Virus record (IMG/VR): IMGVR_UViG_3300042465_002707
Span: 1 to 39,668 of that record
Source: a virus
Length of the DNA stretch: 39,668 nt
Direction: 5' to 3' (one strand)
Positions 14,304-21,288 of this stretch are shown here, piece by piece; within the stretch, counting starts at the first letter, position 1, and every line of letters begins with the position of its first letter. Both the position numbers and the translations under genes were made by a program. The notes below the pieces were generated by a model. The model was not told where the DNA came from. It saw only the letters and a list, made by a program, of their open reading frames with translations, and did no database searches.

Positions 14304-14732
14304 TCACTTAGCTATTATTAGTCCTGCGCCTATGCCGACACCAAGACCCGCCACCCCAGTAGCAACCATTCCAATCGTTGACTTGAACCACTTGGCAACG
14401 GCCTGCCGCTTCAATCGTTTAACCTCTTTTTCTGTGAGTTCGGTCACGTCATCCGCAACTTCGATAACCTCATCCTTTGCCGCGACAATTAACTCCAATT
14501 GCTCGATGTTCAATTCAAGCAGTTCGGATCGGGTCTGCCAATGCGTGACCTGAGTTTCCAGTTCGATAACCTTGTCGCGTGACTTCCACGCGCCTATCAA
14601 AGCAATTGTCACGGGTTCGGAGTTGCAGTAATAAGGTTGCCCGTCAATCCTGACCAACTTCTGAGCGGATACGCCCAAGCTGTTCAAGGATAGCAGAAGT
14701 GTCACCACGGAGTAGAATAAGATTCGGTTCAT
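14304..14732 (-). CDS. Exported spanin-like protein with C-terminal TM (142 aa)
   Basis: I choose the ATG at 14730-14732 (MNRILFYSVV...), which yields a good Sec signal sequence ending near GVSAQ; the 22 codons upstream are only a second reading of the neighbouring gene. After the signal comes a long coiled coil (about 50-115) and a Gly-rich hydrophobic C-terminal segment (117-141), a membrane span. No lipobox Cys. It starts 89 bases inside the anchored coiled-coil gene 14644-15021 in another frame, the Rz/Rz1 layout, next to the endolysin. It may be the outer partner or a two-anchor spanin variant. Confidence 0.7.
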   Translation of the reverse strand: MNRILFYSVVTLLLSLNSLGVSAQKLVRIDGQPYYCNSEPVTIALIGAWKSRDKVIELETQVTHWQTRSELLELNIEQLELIVAAKDEVIEVADDVTELTEKEVKRLKRQAVAKWFKSTIGMVATGVAGLGVGIGAGLIIAK

Positions 14733-15021
14733 GTTGTTTAAGTCGGTTGTAACGTGAAATTGATTCGGATAGTTTGGCTTGATTCGATTGCAGTTCAATG
14801 TGAATTATACTGACAGAATCAACGGCCTGTTGTACCTTATATTCAGCATCTTGCCGCGTTTGGAGCAGTTGGTTTATCTGTGCTTTGTTAATGGCCTTTT
14901 CTCTTTGGTTGCTCATCCATAGTTGAATGGATAGGAATATGATGAGAGCGATAAGAATAGCGGCTAACGTGACGGCTGCAATGAGAATGTAGCGGTAAGG
15001 ATTTGGGTCTAGGGCTGTCAT
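14644..15021 (-). CDS. Inner-membrane spanin-like protein (Rz-like, 125 aa)
   Basis: A 125-residue protein with a short cytoplasmic N-terminus, one strong membrane helix (about 11-34) and a long coiled coil to residue 100, the plan of i-spanins that bridge the periplasm in Gram-negative hosts and fuse membranes in the last lysis step. It overlaps the endolysin by ATGA, and its end contains the start of the partner gene. Spanins share little sequence, so the call rests on topology and order. Confidence 0.75.
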   Translation of the reverse strand: MTALDPNPYRYILIAAVTLAAILIALIIFLSIQLWMSNQREKAINKAQINQLLQTRQDAEYKVQQAVDSVSIIHIELQSNQAKLSESISRYNRLKQHEPNLILLRGDTSAILEQLGRIRSEVGQD

Positions 15022-15437
15022 GGTCTTAACAGTTGAAGGTGAGGTAAATCTTTGATAGACTTGAAATCACCGCCCCATTCCAACTCAACACCCTTAGACT
15101 TCGCCACAGATTGCAAGTGTCGGGCTATCGCTGTCAGGTGTCCAATATCCCATGAAGCCTTGCCGTCAACGTAGGCGTAAATGTCGAACGCTTCACCCGA
15201 TTGGTGTCGGCTCAGTTTCTTAAAGCCGTCCGCGTTGGTAATGATGGGCTTGCTCTTGTCTGTTCGGCCTTGGGCGTACATTGCGTTCTGTCTATGTGCC
15301 GTTCTCAGTCCACCGTCCTGGGGTATCCCGAAGTCGATCGGGCTTGTTTTAATCGCATCCTCGATTATCTCGATGAGTATAGGCTTGATGCCAATTAGCC
15401 GTTCGCGGCTTGTCTTGGATAGTTTGTAGGGTTTCAT
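15018..15437 (-). CDS. Endolysin, M15-family L-Ala-D-Glu-type peptidase
   Basis: A 139-residue peptidoglycan peptidase of the VanY/M15 type, like the T5 endolysin. Motifs: DGGLRTAHRQ (41-50), SRHQSGEAFDIYAYV (77-90) with zinc ligands H78 and D85, and WGGDF...DLPHLQL with D130 and H133. It cleaves stem peptides to break the cell wall at lysis. No signal peptide, so it needs a holin; candidates lie at 17562-17819. It is ATGA-coupled to the small gene upstream and to the spanin-like gene. Length and motifs are those of an intact enzyme. Confidence 0.9.
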   Translation of the reverse strand: MKPYKLSKTSRERLIGIKPILIEIIEDAIKTSPIDFGIPQDGGLRTAHRQNAMYAQGRTDKSKPIITNADGFKKLSRHQSGEAFDIYAYVDGKASWDIGHLTAIARHLQSVAKSKGVELEWGGDFKSIKDLPHLQLLRP

Positions 15438-15586
15438 ATCTCGTTTATTAGTTGGTGCATTATCTCGTACTGCGCTTGAATCTGCGCCTTGATGTCGGCC
15501 TTAGTTGAGGCTTTCTTTTTCGGCTTAAAGAACTCCGCGAAGTTAGCATCTGCGGTCATGTTGAAGTCGTAGGTCTTTTTCATCAT
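15434..15586 (-). CDS. Small hypothetical protein (50 aa) before endolysin
   Basis: A 50-residue ATG frame (MMKKTYDFNM...) whose stop overlaps the endolysin ATG (ATGA). It has a short N-terminal part, a basic KPKKKASTK centre and a helical C-terminal half. No membrane helix, so it is not an obvious holin. Coupling to the endolysin argues for expression with lysis genes; function unknown. A second ATG one codon later is an equal start. Confidence 0.65.
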   Translation of the reverse strand: MMKKTYDFNMTADANFAEFFKPKKKASTKADIKAQIQAQYEIMHQLINEI

Positions 15587-15647
15587 TCTCGTTTTAGTGC
15601 GGTAACGGGTTCATGGCAAGTGCCAATCCCCCGACCTACCACGGTGA

Positions 15648-15914
15648 CTATTTTGGCTTGTGAATTACAATGTATTCTCTCATACGAATCTTGCCCTGCG
15701 CCCAACACACTATTCTACTATGGTTTCCGCTTGCCCGATAATCAGCAACCTTTTCTTTTGCATGAATCACCGACATGGTCGGATTATCGAATAAATAACC
15801 CCTTCGCTCCAAGTCTGCGTGTGTCTCGTTGTTCAGGTATTGAAAATTATTTCCGCGCCTCTCCTCAAGGCTGCGTTGGTATTGATAGGCGCGAAGGTCG
15901 AATGGCTTTTTCAT
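15648..15914 (-). CDS. Hypothetical protein (88 aa)
   Basis: A basic soluble 88-residue protein rich in Arg (RSLEERRGNNF, ADLERRGYLF) with a C-terminal RMREYIVIHKPK strand. No motif recognised. ATGA overlap with the 64-aa gene upstream; a 61-base gap follows before the next gene. Second gene of the module that starts at the 16141 promoter. Confidence 0.65.
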   Translation of the reverse strand: MKKPFDLRAYQYQRSLEERRGNNFQYLNNETHADLERRGYLFDNPTMSVIHAKEKVADYRASGNHSRIVCWAQGKIRMREYIVIHKPK

Positions 15915-16105
15915 TTCAGCGGCTCTATAAATGGATACCTTGATACCTGCTTAACAGTTTCTGCCTTTTGACCTCCGCTTACGGAAATGAATTGCTTGAT
16001 AGCATTGGTTGGCGTGGTGGCTATAATCATCCATTTACCATTTACTGTGAATTGGTAATTACAACCCCTCATTCTTGGAAAATCTATTATTTGTACTGCG
16101 TTCAT
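15911..16105 (-). CDS. Hypothetical protein (64 aa), first gene of module
   Basis: The start is the ATG at 16103-16105 (MNAVQIIDFPRMRG): the frame opens 17 codons further up, but that part covers the -7 box of a promoter. The 64-residue product reads as a small beta hairpin (NYQFTVNGKWMIIATT) followed by a helix TNAIKQFISVSG. The pattern resembles small phage proteins with a strand-strand-helix fold; function unknown. It leads the module that also carries lysis genes. Confidence 0.65.
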   Translation of the reverse strand: MNAVQIIDFPRMRGCNYQFTVNGKWMIIATTPTNAIKQFISVSGGQKAETVKQVSRYPFIEPLK

Positions 16106-16140
16106 CGTGGTAGTTTTATTGCCGAACCGTTTCGACCTGA

Positions 16141-16171
16141 CAAATGTACACAACAATTCTGAACTACCAAA
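16141..16171 (-). promoter_or_regulatory. Bacteroidota-type promoter for the lysis module
   Basis: Minus strand TTTG (16168-16171), N19, TACATTTG (16141-16148). Shares 16 identical bases at 16133-16148 and the sequence around -33 with the 14229 promoter. Palindrome copy 4 lies 32 bases upstream of the -33 element. Confidence 0.8.
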
Positions 16172-16203
16172 TAAATAATTCGTTTGCCCCTAAAATAGTT
16201 GTA

Positions 16204-16222
16204 ATTTGGAATGATTCTAAAT
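16204..16222. promoter_or_regulatory. 19-bp palindrome, copy 4
   Basis: ATTTGGAAT-G-ATTCTAAAT, 8 of 9 arm positions paired. It is 32 bases from the -33 element, against 21 for copy 3: the difference is 11 bases, one helical turn, so a bound protein would face the polymerase from the same side. Confidence 0.65.
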
Positions 16223-16232
16223 AAGGTTGATT

Positions 16233-16263
16233 CACCATATTAGTTGACTAAACCACCATATTA
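16233..16263. repeat. Direct repeat CACCATATTA, 21-base spacing
   Basis: CACCATATTA occurs at 16233-16242 and 16254-16263, two helical turns apart, with a partial third copy (CCACCATAA) near 16298. Located upstream of the palindrome and promoter of the lysis module, so possible binding sites of a second regulator. Confidence 0.45.
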
Positions 16264-16302
16264 TTTGAAATCGTGCTTATGGTTGGTAGAATTGATCCAC
16301 CA

Positions 16303-16342
16303 TAAAAAAGGAAACCCGTGCAACTTTCGCCACACGGGCTTC
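16303..16342 (-). terminator. Strong intrinsic terminator with GAAA loop
   Basis: On the minus strand a 13-bp stem (16329-16341 with 16312-16324, several G-U pairs) closed by a GAAA loop and followed by TTTCCTTTTTT. It ends the late operon after the metallophosphoesterase gene. Confidence 0.85.
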
Positions 16343-16367
16343 AAACAGAACAAGAAAACAGAGGTTG

Positions 16368-16395
16368 CAAATGTAGTATCTAATTTGATTCACAA
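16368..16395 (-). promoter_or_regulatory. Weak promoter-like site ahead of terminator
   Basis: Minus strand TTG-N17-TACATTTG (-7 box 16368-16375). Transcription from here would meet the terminator after about 60 bases, giving at most a very short RNA. May be chance. Confidence 0.3.
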
Positions 16396-16433
16396 CGCGG
16401 CTAATCAACGGCTAACGATACTTTTTTGATGCG

Positions 16434-17450
16434 TTAGCGGATTTTACCCTTAATGATCGTGTGGTTATGAACCGTGAAACCATTGTCGGCTTCTCGTTCA
16501 GCGTAGGCAAAACCAAGATTCCATTTGTTGATAGGCATATAGGACGGGTGCAACTCACAAAGGCAACCCGTTGACCATGTGTTCACCACGTGACCGTTCA
16601 TACTTGGTTCAACGTGGCTACTCGTTTGGTGGTTGTGACCCGCAATGCAGTTTTCCTTTCCTCTCATGTATAGACCACGCGCGGGGTTAACTGGCGAGAA
16701 AACAGACTTGCCGAACTCGTGGCCGTGCATTATATTGAGATTGCCGAACTTGGTTATCCGCTTATCGTCAATCAACTCAATGCCCAATTCCCCGAACTTC
16801 AATAGCACATCCATTCTGAACTCCGAAACGTCCAATAGTTCGGGTGCTTTGATACGCAAATAACGCTCATACCTTTCCTCATGATTTCCTAATTTGTAGT
16901 AAATAGGAACGCCATCGAACTCTTTTCTTATCACAGAAAGAAACTGCCGACCCATTTCCAACTCCTCCGAGAACCGTCTTTTGCGCGGGTCTTTTTCAAA
17001 CGTTGACAGGCCGTAAAAGTCAAGGATGTCACCGTTGAGCATAATACCGTTTGCGTTCTTGTCCTTGCCGTACTGGATAGCCAAAGTCAAAGCGTTGACG
17101 TTATGGTATGGGATATGAATATCGGATAGGATAAGCAACCTAGTGACCGATGGAGGTATGATGTAAGCCTCCCATTCGACCTCATCCGATTCGGGTAAAT
17201 AGAACGGGTTAGGTATTCCCATCGCGTTTGCGTGTAATCCGTTTTCAGGCTTTTCCATGTTTCTTGTTTGTCTATTGTATGTTCCGATTGTGCCGCGATA
17301 ATAGCGGATCATTGACCGTGTTGATTCAATGGTCGCGAATAGTGTAGGGTTCTCGGTGTATAACTTTTTAGCAAGCGTCAAGGTTGCTAAGTTCGGCCAC
17401 TCTTTTAGCGCGGCAAGTACCACATTTCCCGATACTTCCGCCTTTCTCAT
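16434..17450 (-). CDS. Calcineurin-like metallophosphoesterase (338 aa)
   Basis: Residues 103-335 carry all metallophosphoesterase motifs: LSDIH (D110, H112), NGDILD (140-144), GNHE (188-191), HGHE (242-245) and GHNH (271-274), so a two-metal active site is complete. The first 100 residues are a separate helical domain with a helix-turn-helix-like region (ALKEWPNLATLTLAKKLY), unusual for simple phosphatases and suggesting DNA or RNA binding. Possible roles include DNA end processing, or removing phosphate or cyclic phosphate from nucleic acid or second messengers; the substrate is not readable. Last gene of the late operon, one-base overlap with the small basic gene upstream, terminator behind. 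Confidence 0.88.
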   Translation of the reverse strand: MRKAEVSGNVVLAALKEWPNLATLTLAKKLYTENPTLFATIESTRSMIRYYRGTIGTYNRQTRNMEKPENGLHANAMGIPNPFYLPESDEVEWEAYIIPPSVTRLLILSDIHIPYHNVNALTLAIQYGKDKNANGIMLNGDILDFYGLSTFEKDPRKRRFSEELEMGRQFLSVIRKEFDGVPIYYKLGNHEERYERYLRIKAPELLDVSEFRMDVLLKFGELGIELIDDKRITKFGNLNIMHGHEFGKSVFSPVNPARGLYMRGKENCIAGHNHQTSSHVEPSMNGHVVNTWSTGCLCELHPSYMPINKWNLGFAYAEREADNGFTVHNHTIIKGKIR

Positions 17451-17575
17451 TACCTACCCTGCCCCCGATACGCTTTCTTTGACCTGTGCTTGTTGGCAGA
17501 CTTAACGTGCCGCCCTAACTTGATCCGTGTCTTTGGCCTGAACGTGACCGCGCTTGCTTGCTTAACCTTTGCCAT
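17450..17575 (-). CDS. Small basic protein (41 aa)
   Basis: A 41-residue, strongly basic frame (MAKVKQASAV...) ending KKAYRGQGR. Short Lys/Arg/His-rich phage proteins with a final YRGQG are known to me from Bacteroidota phages, without known function. The start overlaps the end of the holin-like gene by 14 bases and its stop shares one base with the next ATG. Its charge suggests nucleic acid binding, perhaps with the phosphoesterase next door. Confidence 0.7.
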   Translation of the reverse strand: MAKVKQASAVTFRPKTRIKLGRHVKSANKHRSKKAYRGQGR

Positions 17576-17819
17576 CTTTTTCAATTTGCTTTTGTGCCGC
17601 CTTGCCCGTGAATGATAGACCTATCAACGCGATAGGCTGCATCCATTCAATATGCGTCAGTTCTTCCATTCCCTTTGCCGTAAAGAACACTACGGCACAC
17701 GCGGTCAATAGCTGAATGAAGATGGCAAGAACGCCCGTTAGCAACGCAGCCGAACAGGCCACGCGCATCCATGATAGGTTGCCTTTGCCGTCATCGTGAA
17801 TCTTTTCGAGTTGGTTCAT
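17562..17819 (-). CDS. Small membrane protein, holin candidate (85 aa)
   Basis: An 85-residue protein with a long hydrophobic helix (about 20-47) and a second weaker one (59-72), a charged N-terminus and a tail GKAAQKQIEKDGKG. The ending 'G-K-AQK--E' occurs in small membrane proteins that Bacteroidota phages carry at their late/lysis end. Size, two helices and the need of the endolysin for a holin make this the best holin candidate, though it lies 2 kb from the endolysin and in another transcript. Neighbouring genes overlap on both sides. Confidence 0.65.
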   Translation of the reverse strand: MNQLEKIHDDGKGNLSWMRVACSAALLTGVLAIFIQLLTACAVVFFTAKGMEELTHIEWMQPIALIGLSFTGKAAQKQIEKDGKG

Positions 17820-18154
17820 GAGTTCGGGTTCAATGGTTTGCGCTTGGCCTTTGGTGTTTCAATTACATTGTGCATCGCCATTGATAGCTGATTTACCGAC
17901 ACTTTTAGCCCATCAATCTCGCACTTCATCTTCTCATTTTCCTTCAAACATTCCTTACGATCATCGCGGCTTCTGTCCAATTCTTCGCGGGTGTAATCCG
18001 CAAACTCCTTGTACTCAGTTTTCAGCATTCGCAGTTCCTGAACCGCCTCTGATTTAGCCGCCCGTCTTTCGGCTGCAACGCCTCCGAGTAACCCGCCCGC
18101 GCCACCTAGCAACGCAGACATTCCATGTGATATTGTGTCCATGATGTCAATCAT
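17816..18154 (-). CDS. Gly-rich anchor plus coiled-coil protein (112 aa)
   Basis: The first 28 residues (GMSALLGGAGGLLGGVAA) form a Gly-rich hydrophobic helix; residues 30-100 are a charged coiled coil (LKTEYKEFADYTREELDRSRDD), and the tail is basic. The plan resembles membrane-anchored periplasmic or cytoplasmic rods, and it is placed next to the holin candidate with ATGA overlaps. A spanin-like or holin-modulating role is possible; no sequence signature decides. Confidence 0.7.
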   Translation of the reverse strand: MIDIMDTISHGMSALLGGAGGLLGGVAAERRAAKSEAVQELRMLKTEYKEFADYTREELDRSRDDRKECLKENEKMKCEIDGLKVSVNQLSMAMHNVIETPKAKRKPLNPNS

Positions 18155-18381
18155 CGTTCAAAGTAAACAGATTCCTTATTCAATTCAGATTCGACACGCC
18201 CCTGAACATCGCAGACAATGTAGAACACCCCGTCAACCTCAACCCACTCTGTGAACGGTTTGGGTTTGGGTTGAATAGCTGATTCACCGATCAACACAAC
18301 CTCACCGTTATCGGGTAGATTGACCACGTTGGCAAAGTCGGCCAACATCAACGCCTCATCTGTGTATCTTATGCCTCTCAT
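18151..18381 (-). CDS. Hypothetical protein (76 aa)
   Basis: A 76-residue acidic protein, beta-rich in its second half (EWVEVDGVFYIVCDVQGRV) after a Pro-rich KPKPKP linker. Couples by ATGA to the receptor-binding candidate upstream and the coiled-coil gene downstream. Could be a tail-fibre accessory; not recognised. Confidence 0.65.
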   Translation of the reverse strand: MRGIRYTDEALMLADFANVVNLPDNGEVVLIGESAIQPKPKPFTEWVEVDGVFYIVCDVQGRVESELNKESVYFER

Positions 18382-20435
18382 CGTATGTGAATTTGGGTTA
18401 GTCTTGCGCTCAATGCCGCTATCTGAGTAGGTGTTAACAATCCATCCATCATGCCGAGTGTGTGCATTGACCCGTTGTAAGATGAACCTGCGAAGCTGTT
18501 GAACAGTCGGACACCCGCCCCCGAACCGATGGAAGCAGGCCCACCATTACCGACCGTTGAAGCGGGTGCAAGTGCGACCCCGCCTGAGTATAGGACAGTT
18601 CGATTTGATCCAAGCGTTCCATCATACGTGAATATGATGACCCGACCATTACCGACCCCCGTAGTTGCCGAGACATATTGCGAAAAGTTGTTGTAACCGA
18701 TCATGAGGTCGCCACCGACCACGCTACTGACCCCAATAGTTAACATTGCACCCGCTCCAAATTCCGCAAATCGCAAATTTGACGCTACGCTTGCCGTCTT
18801 TTGGGTTATGAAGAAACCAGTTAACTGGGTCTTGCCGTTGTACGGGTTGCCTGTTGACTTGTTCAGGTAAAGAGTGTTTTCAGCCGAAAGGTATCCAAGT
18901 TGCGAGTTATAGAATGTTCGGTGTGTAGATAGCTGGGCTGTCAATGTGTCTCCGCTTGTTCCTTGGTCGGCCAATGAGTCAACCAAACCGCTTACCAACG
19001 TCACACCCGTGTCACCCCTCCAATGGTTTATGCGTGTCAGGTAGTCCAACGGGTCTGTGACCGTTACCGATGCCGTGCCGCCTACCGTGCTTGCCCCATC
19101 CGTTGCGGTCACTCTTATGGTATCCGTTCCTACTCCTGTGACCGTCCATAGATAGGTGTTGCCGACCTGAGTGACAATATCAAACCCGCGTTCTTCATCG
19201 GGCAATATGAACGTGTAAGATGTCGGTGTGATGTTTGAAGCTGTGGCCGTAATTAGAACCGTGCCGTTGTATGTAGGTGTTCCGCTTGCAACCGATACGG
19301 CCAAAGATGGAACGGATGGACACGTTGGAATGATCCAAGCCGAACCGTTCCAACTACCTGCTGCTACTCCGCCCTGCAATACGTCCAAATCCTCAGAACC
19401 TCCGCTTGGAATGTCTCCAGTTGCGCCCAATGAAGCCCCGTTGATAGTGACCGTTGCATCGGCTGCGGGCGTACAGGTGAACATAAACCCGTCCGTGGTC
19501 GGAATGTAGTTGGCTAATAGAGTAGTAGCCCCGTCACTATCTAACGCCTTGCCCTGTGCTAAGGTCTTTGTAACGCCCGAAACAACCGAATCAGTCCAAG
19601 TTGGTGCAGCCGAGTTTCTGAGTGTGGTGTTGGCTACTATCGAAGGATTGGCCGAAGTGCCTACTGCCGTTCCTGCCGTGTTGCGGATAAGTTGGTTATT
19701 CGTGCCACCGCTTGCGGTTGTGCCGATGGTTGTGCCGTTTACCTGTTGGGTGACGTCTGCGCAGGGGGTACATATTTCAGTCTCCAAACACGTCAATTGT
19801 GCGGGTGTCAATTGAGCAACTACCGAAGGTTTGCAGAAGTCAAAGGCGTGTAATATGTTCGGGTCGATGTCATCGCATTCCGTAGGTAGGCATGAACCCG
19901 CGTAGATGACAGAGACCTCAATGTCAATCGACCCGTAAACCATTGCATACGTAGGCTCAAATGTTCCCGTTTCCGATGTTTCCTCATCCCATACCTCTTT
20001 GGCATCACCGTTCGATGTTGGAACGCTTACCATTACCTTATCAGCCCCAAGCGTTGTCTTTAGAATGCCATCGTCAAAGTTGAACTGAGCGACTACCGTC
20101 TGTCGTATCCTATCGAAAGCGTAGGCATCGTCTGTGGTCAGTTTGTCACGCCTCACGGAAAAGACCAACCGCAAAGGAATCTTAACCTCAACCCGCTTAC
20201 CCGCCTGATATTTGGTTTCAAGTACGTCCTGAGTGGGCTTGTCCCGAAGCCTCCAATAGCTTACACCGTCAAAAGCATCATGGCTTACTACCGTGTAATT
20301 GGCATCGCCAACGTACTCAACGGGCGAAACCTTGCCCTCGTTATCTGATTTCAACTCACAAAGACAATGCTGTTGCTCAAAGTAATTGAGTAGCCCTAAC
20401 TTTAGATTCAGGTATGTGATTATTGCTTCAAGCAT
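18378..20435 (-). CDS. Putative receptor-binding / adhesin protein (685 aa)
   Basis: A large modular structural protein. Residues 1-205 are a distinct N-terminal domain, probably virion attachment (beta-rich, with charged strand pairs). A low-complexity Thr/Ala/Gly stretch (about 210-370) follows. Residues 375-470 resemble an Ig-like/PKD repeat (ASGTPTYNGTVLITATASN ... VTVTD). Residues 471-685 look like a concanavalin/LamG-type lectin domain (RINHWRGDTG..., SYNGSMHTLGMMDGLLT). The architecture suits host glycan binding. It follows portal and Mu-F-like genes, outside the tail cluster, so it may be a head fibre or a tail spike. Confidence 0.7.
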   Translation of the reverse strand: MLEAIITYLNLKLGLLNYFEQQHCLCELKSDNEGKVSPVEYVGDANYTVVSHDAFDGVSYWRLRDKPTQDVLETKYQAGKRVEVKIPLRLVFSVRRDKLTTDDAYAFDRIRQTVVAQFNFDDGILKTTLGADKVMVSVPTSNGDAKEVWDEETSETGTFEPTYAMVYGSIDIEVSVIYAGSCLPTECDDIDPNILHAFDFCKPSVVAQLTPAQLTCLETEICTPCADVTQQVNGTTIGTTASGGTNNQLIRNTAGTAVGTSANPSIVANTTLRNSAAPTWTDSVVSGVTKTLAQGKALDSDGATTLLANYIPTTDGFMFTCTPAADATVTINGASLGATGDIPSGGSEDLDVLQGGVAAGSWNGSAWIIPTCPSVPSLAVSVASGTPTYNGTVLITATASNITPTSYTFILPDEERGFDIVTQVGNTYLWTVTGVGTDTIRVTATDGASTVGGTASVTVTDPLDYLTRINHWRGDTGVTLVSGLVDSLADQGTSGDTLTAQLSTHRTFYNSQLGYLSAENTLYLNKSTGNPYNGKTQLTGFFITQKTASVASNLRFAEFGAGAMLTIGVSSVVGGDLMIGYNNFSQYVSATTGVGNGRVIIFTYDGTLGSNRTVLYSGGVALAPASTVGNGGPASIGSGAGVRLFNSFAGSSYNGSMHTLGMMDGLLTPTQIAALSARLTQIHIR

Positions 20436-21288
20436 TTTTCAATTGCGCTTTAGGTACTACGGCCTCGGAGACTGGTAATATTGAGTGTTGGCAATTGTAA
20501 CCGCCTGCCGTTACGAAGATAGTAGTTGGATCAGTACCCGCCATTGCACCATCCCAATCGGGTGACGCACCCCAACTTTCAACCTCTTTACGGCTAAAGA
20601 ATTTGCCGTTACGCGCTTTGCAGAATGGTCGGGTTGTCTTCATCAATCCACCCGTGTAAAGAAACCAATCAGCACGTAGTTGCTTGCTGACCTCGTTGGT
20701 TATCGCCCTATCACTTAATGCGAAGGTGTCAGATACTACTTGACGGGTCGCCCGTTCCAATCTTCCAACGGTTTCGGGATCGCCCTCGATAAGCAACTTG
20801 AAAACGTCAATCACATCATTACGTGACGCGCCCGAAACAACCGCATTGCTTAACGCCTGTCGCATGGGATTGGTCAGATATTGGTCTGTGCTGTTGAGTA
20901 GGTCAACTACCATTTCGCGCTTCTTCTGTGCGAGTATGTCGGTAGCTATTGCGGGTATTTCAAAGGCATCAAATGACTGTTCAAAGTATCGGTAGGTGAT
21001 CGAAGCCTGTGCATCCATTTCGCCCAATAGTTTACCGACAACGGTTTCAAATTCGCCCTCAGTTAATAGTTCCTTGATCTGGTCGATAATGGGTTCAATC
21101 TTCAAGAGATTGGAGCGGCTTACAACGACCGAACCATTTGAATAATCCAACCCGTTGAGCAACTCCAATACCGTAGCGAACTTTCGCTGCTGAATCTGTG
21201 TCATACGCGAAGCAAAGGCATCGGGTATGGATTCAAGCCGACCTACCTTTTCGTCAACCAGTCGTTGTATGGCCTCGGAGAATGCCAT
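20428..21288 (-). CDS. Mu F-like minor head protein
   Basis: A 286-residue protein. Residues 190-272 match the phage Mu gpF-type head morphogenesis domain: WFLYTGGLMKTTRPFC (C223), RNGKFFSRKEVESWG, a W-GA-G region and GGYNCQH (C266, H268), with the Cys/His pattern intact. The N-terminal 180 residues are helical. Such proteins are minor head components made right after the portal, as here (one-base overlap with the portal stop). Family call by motif is good. Confidence 0.85.
   Translation of the reverse strand: MAFSEAIQRLVDEKVGRLESIPDAFASRMTQIQQRKFATVLELLNGLDYSNGSVVVSRSNLLKIEPIIDQIKELLTEGEFETVVGKLLGEMDAQASITYRYFEQSFDAFEIPAIATDILAQKKREMVVDLLNSTDQYLTNPMRQALSNAVVSGASRNDVIDVFKLLIEGDPETVGRLERATRQVVSDTFALSDRAITNEVSKQLRADWFLYTGGLMKTTRPFCKARNGKFFSRKEVESWGASPDWDGAMAGTDPTTIFVTAGGYNCQHSILPVSEAVVPKAQLKNA

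Larger units (their letters stand above)
16106..16433. other. 328-base regulatory gap
   Basis: Holds no gene. From low to high coordinates: promoter (16141-16171), palindrome copy 4 (16204-16222), a 21-base-spaced direct repeat (16233-16263), a strong minus-strand terminator (16303-16342) and a weaker promoter-like site (16368-16395). It separates the late operon from the lysis module. Confidence 0.8.

Noticed and set aside
16408-16440. GCTAACG/CGTTAGC hairpin at the stop of the phosphoesterase gene as a terminator
   Set aside because: 7-bp stem with a 14-base loop and no following U run; the real terminator is at 16303-16342.
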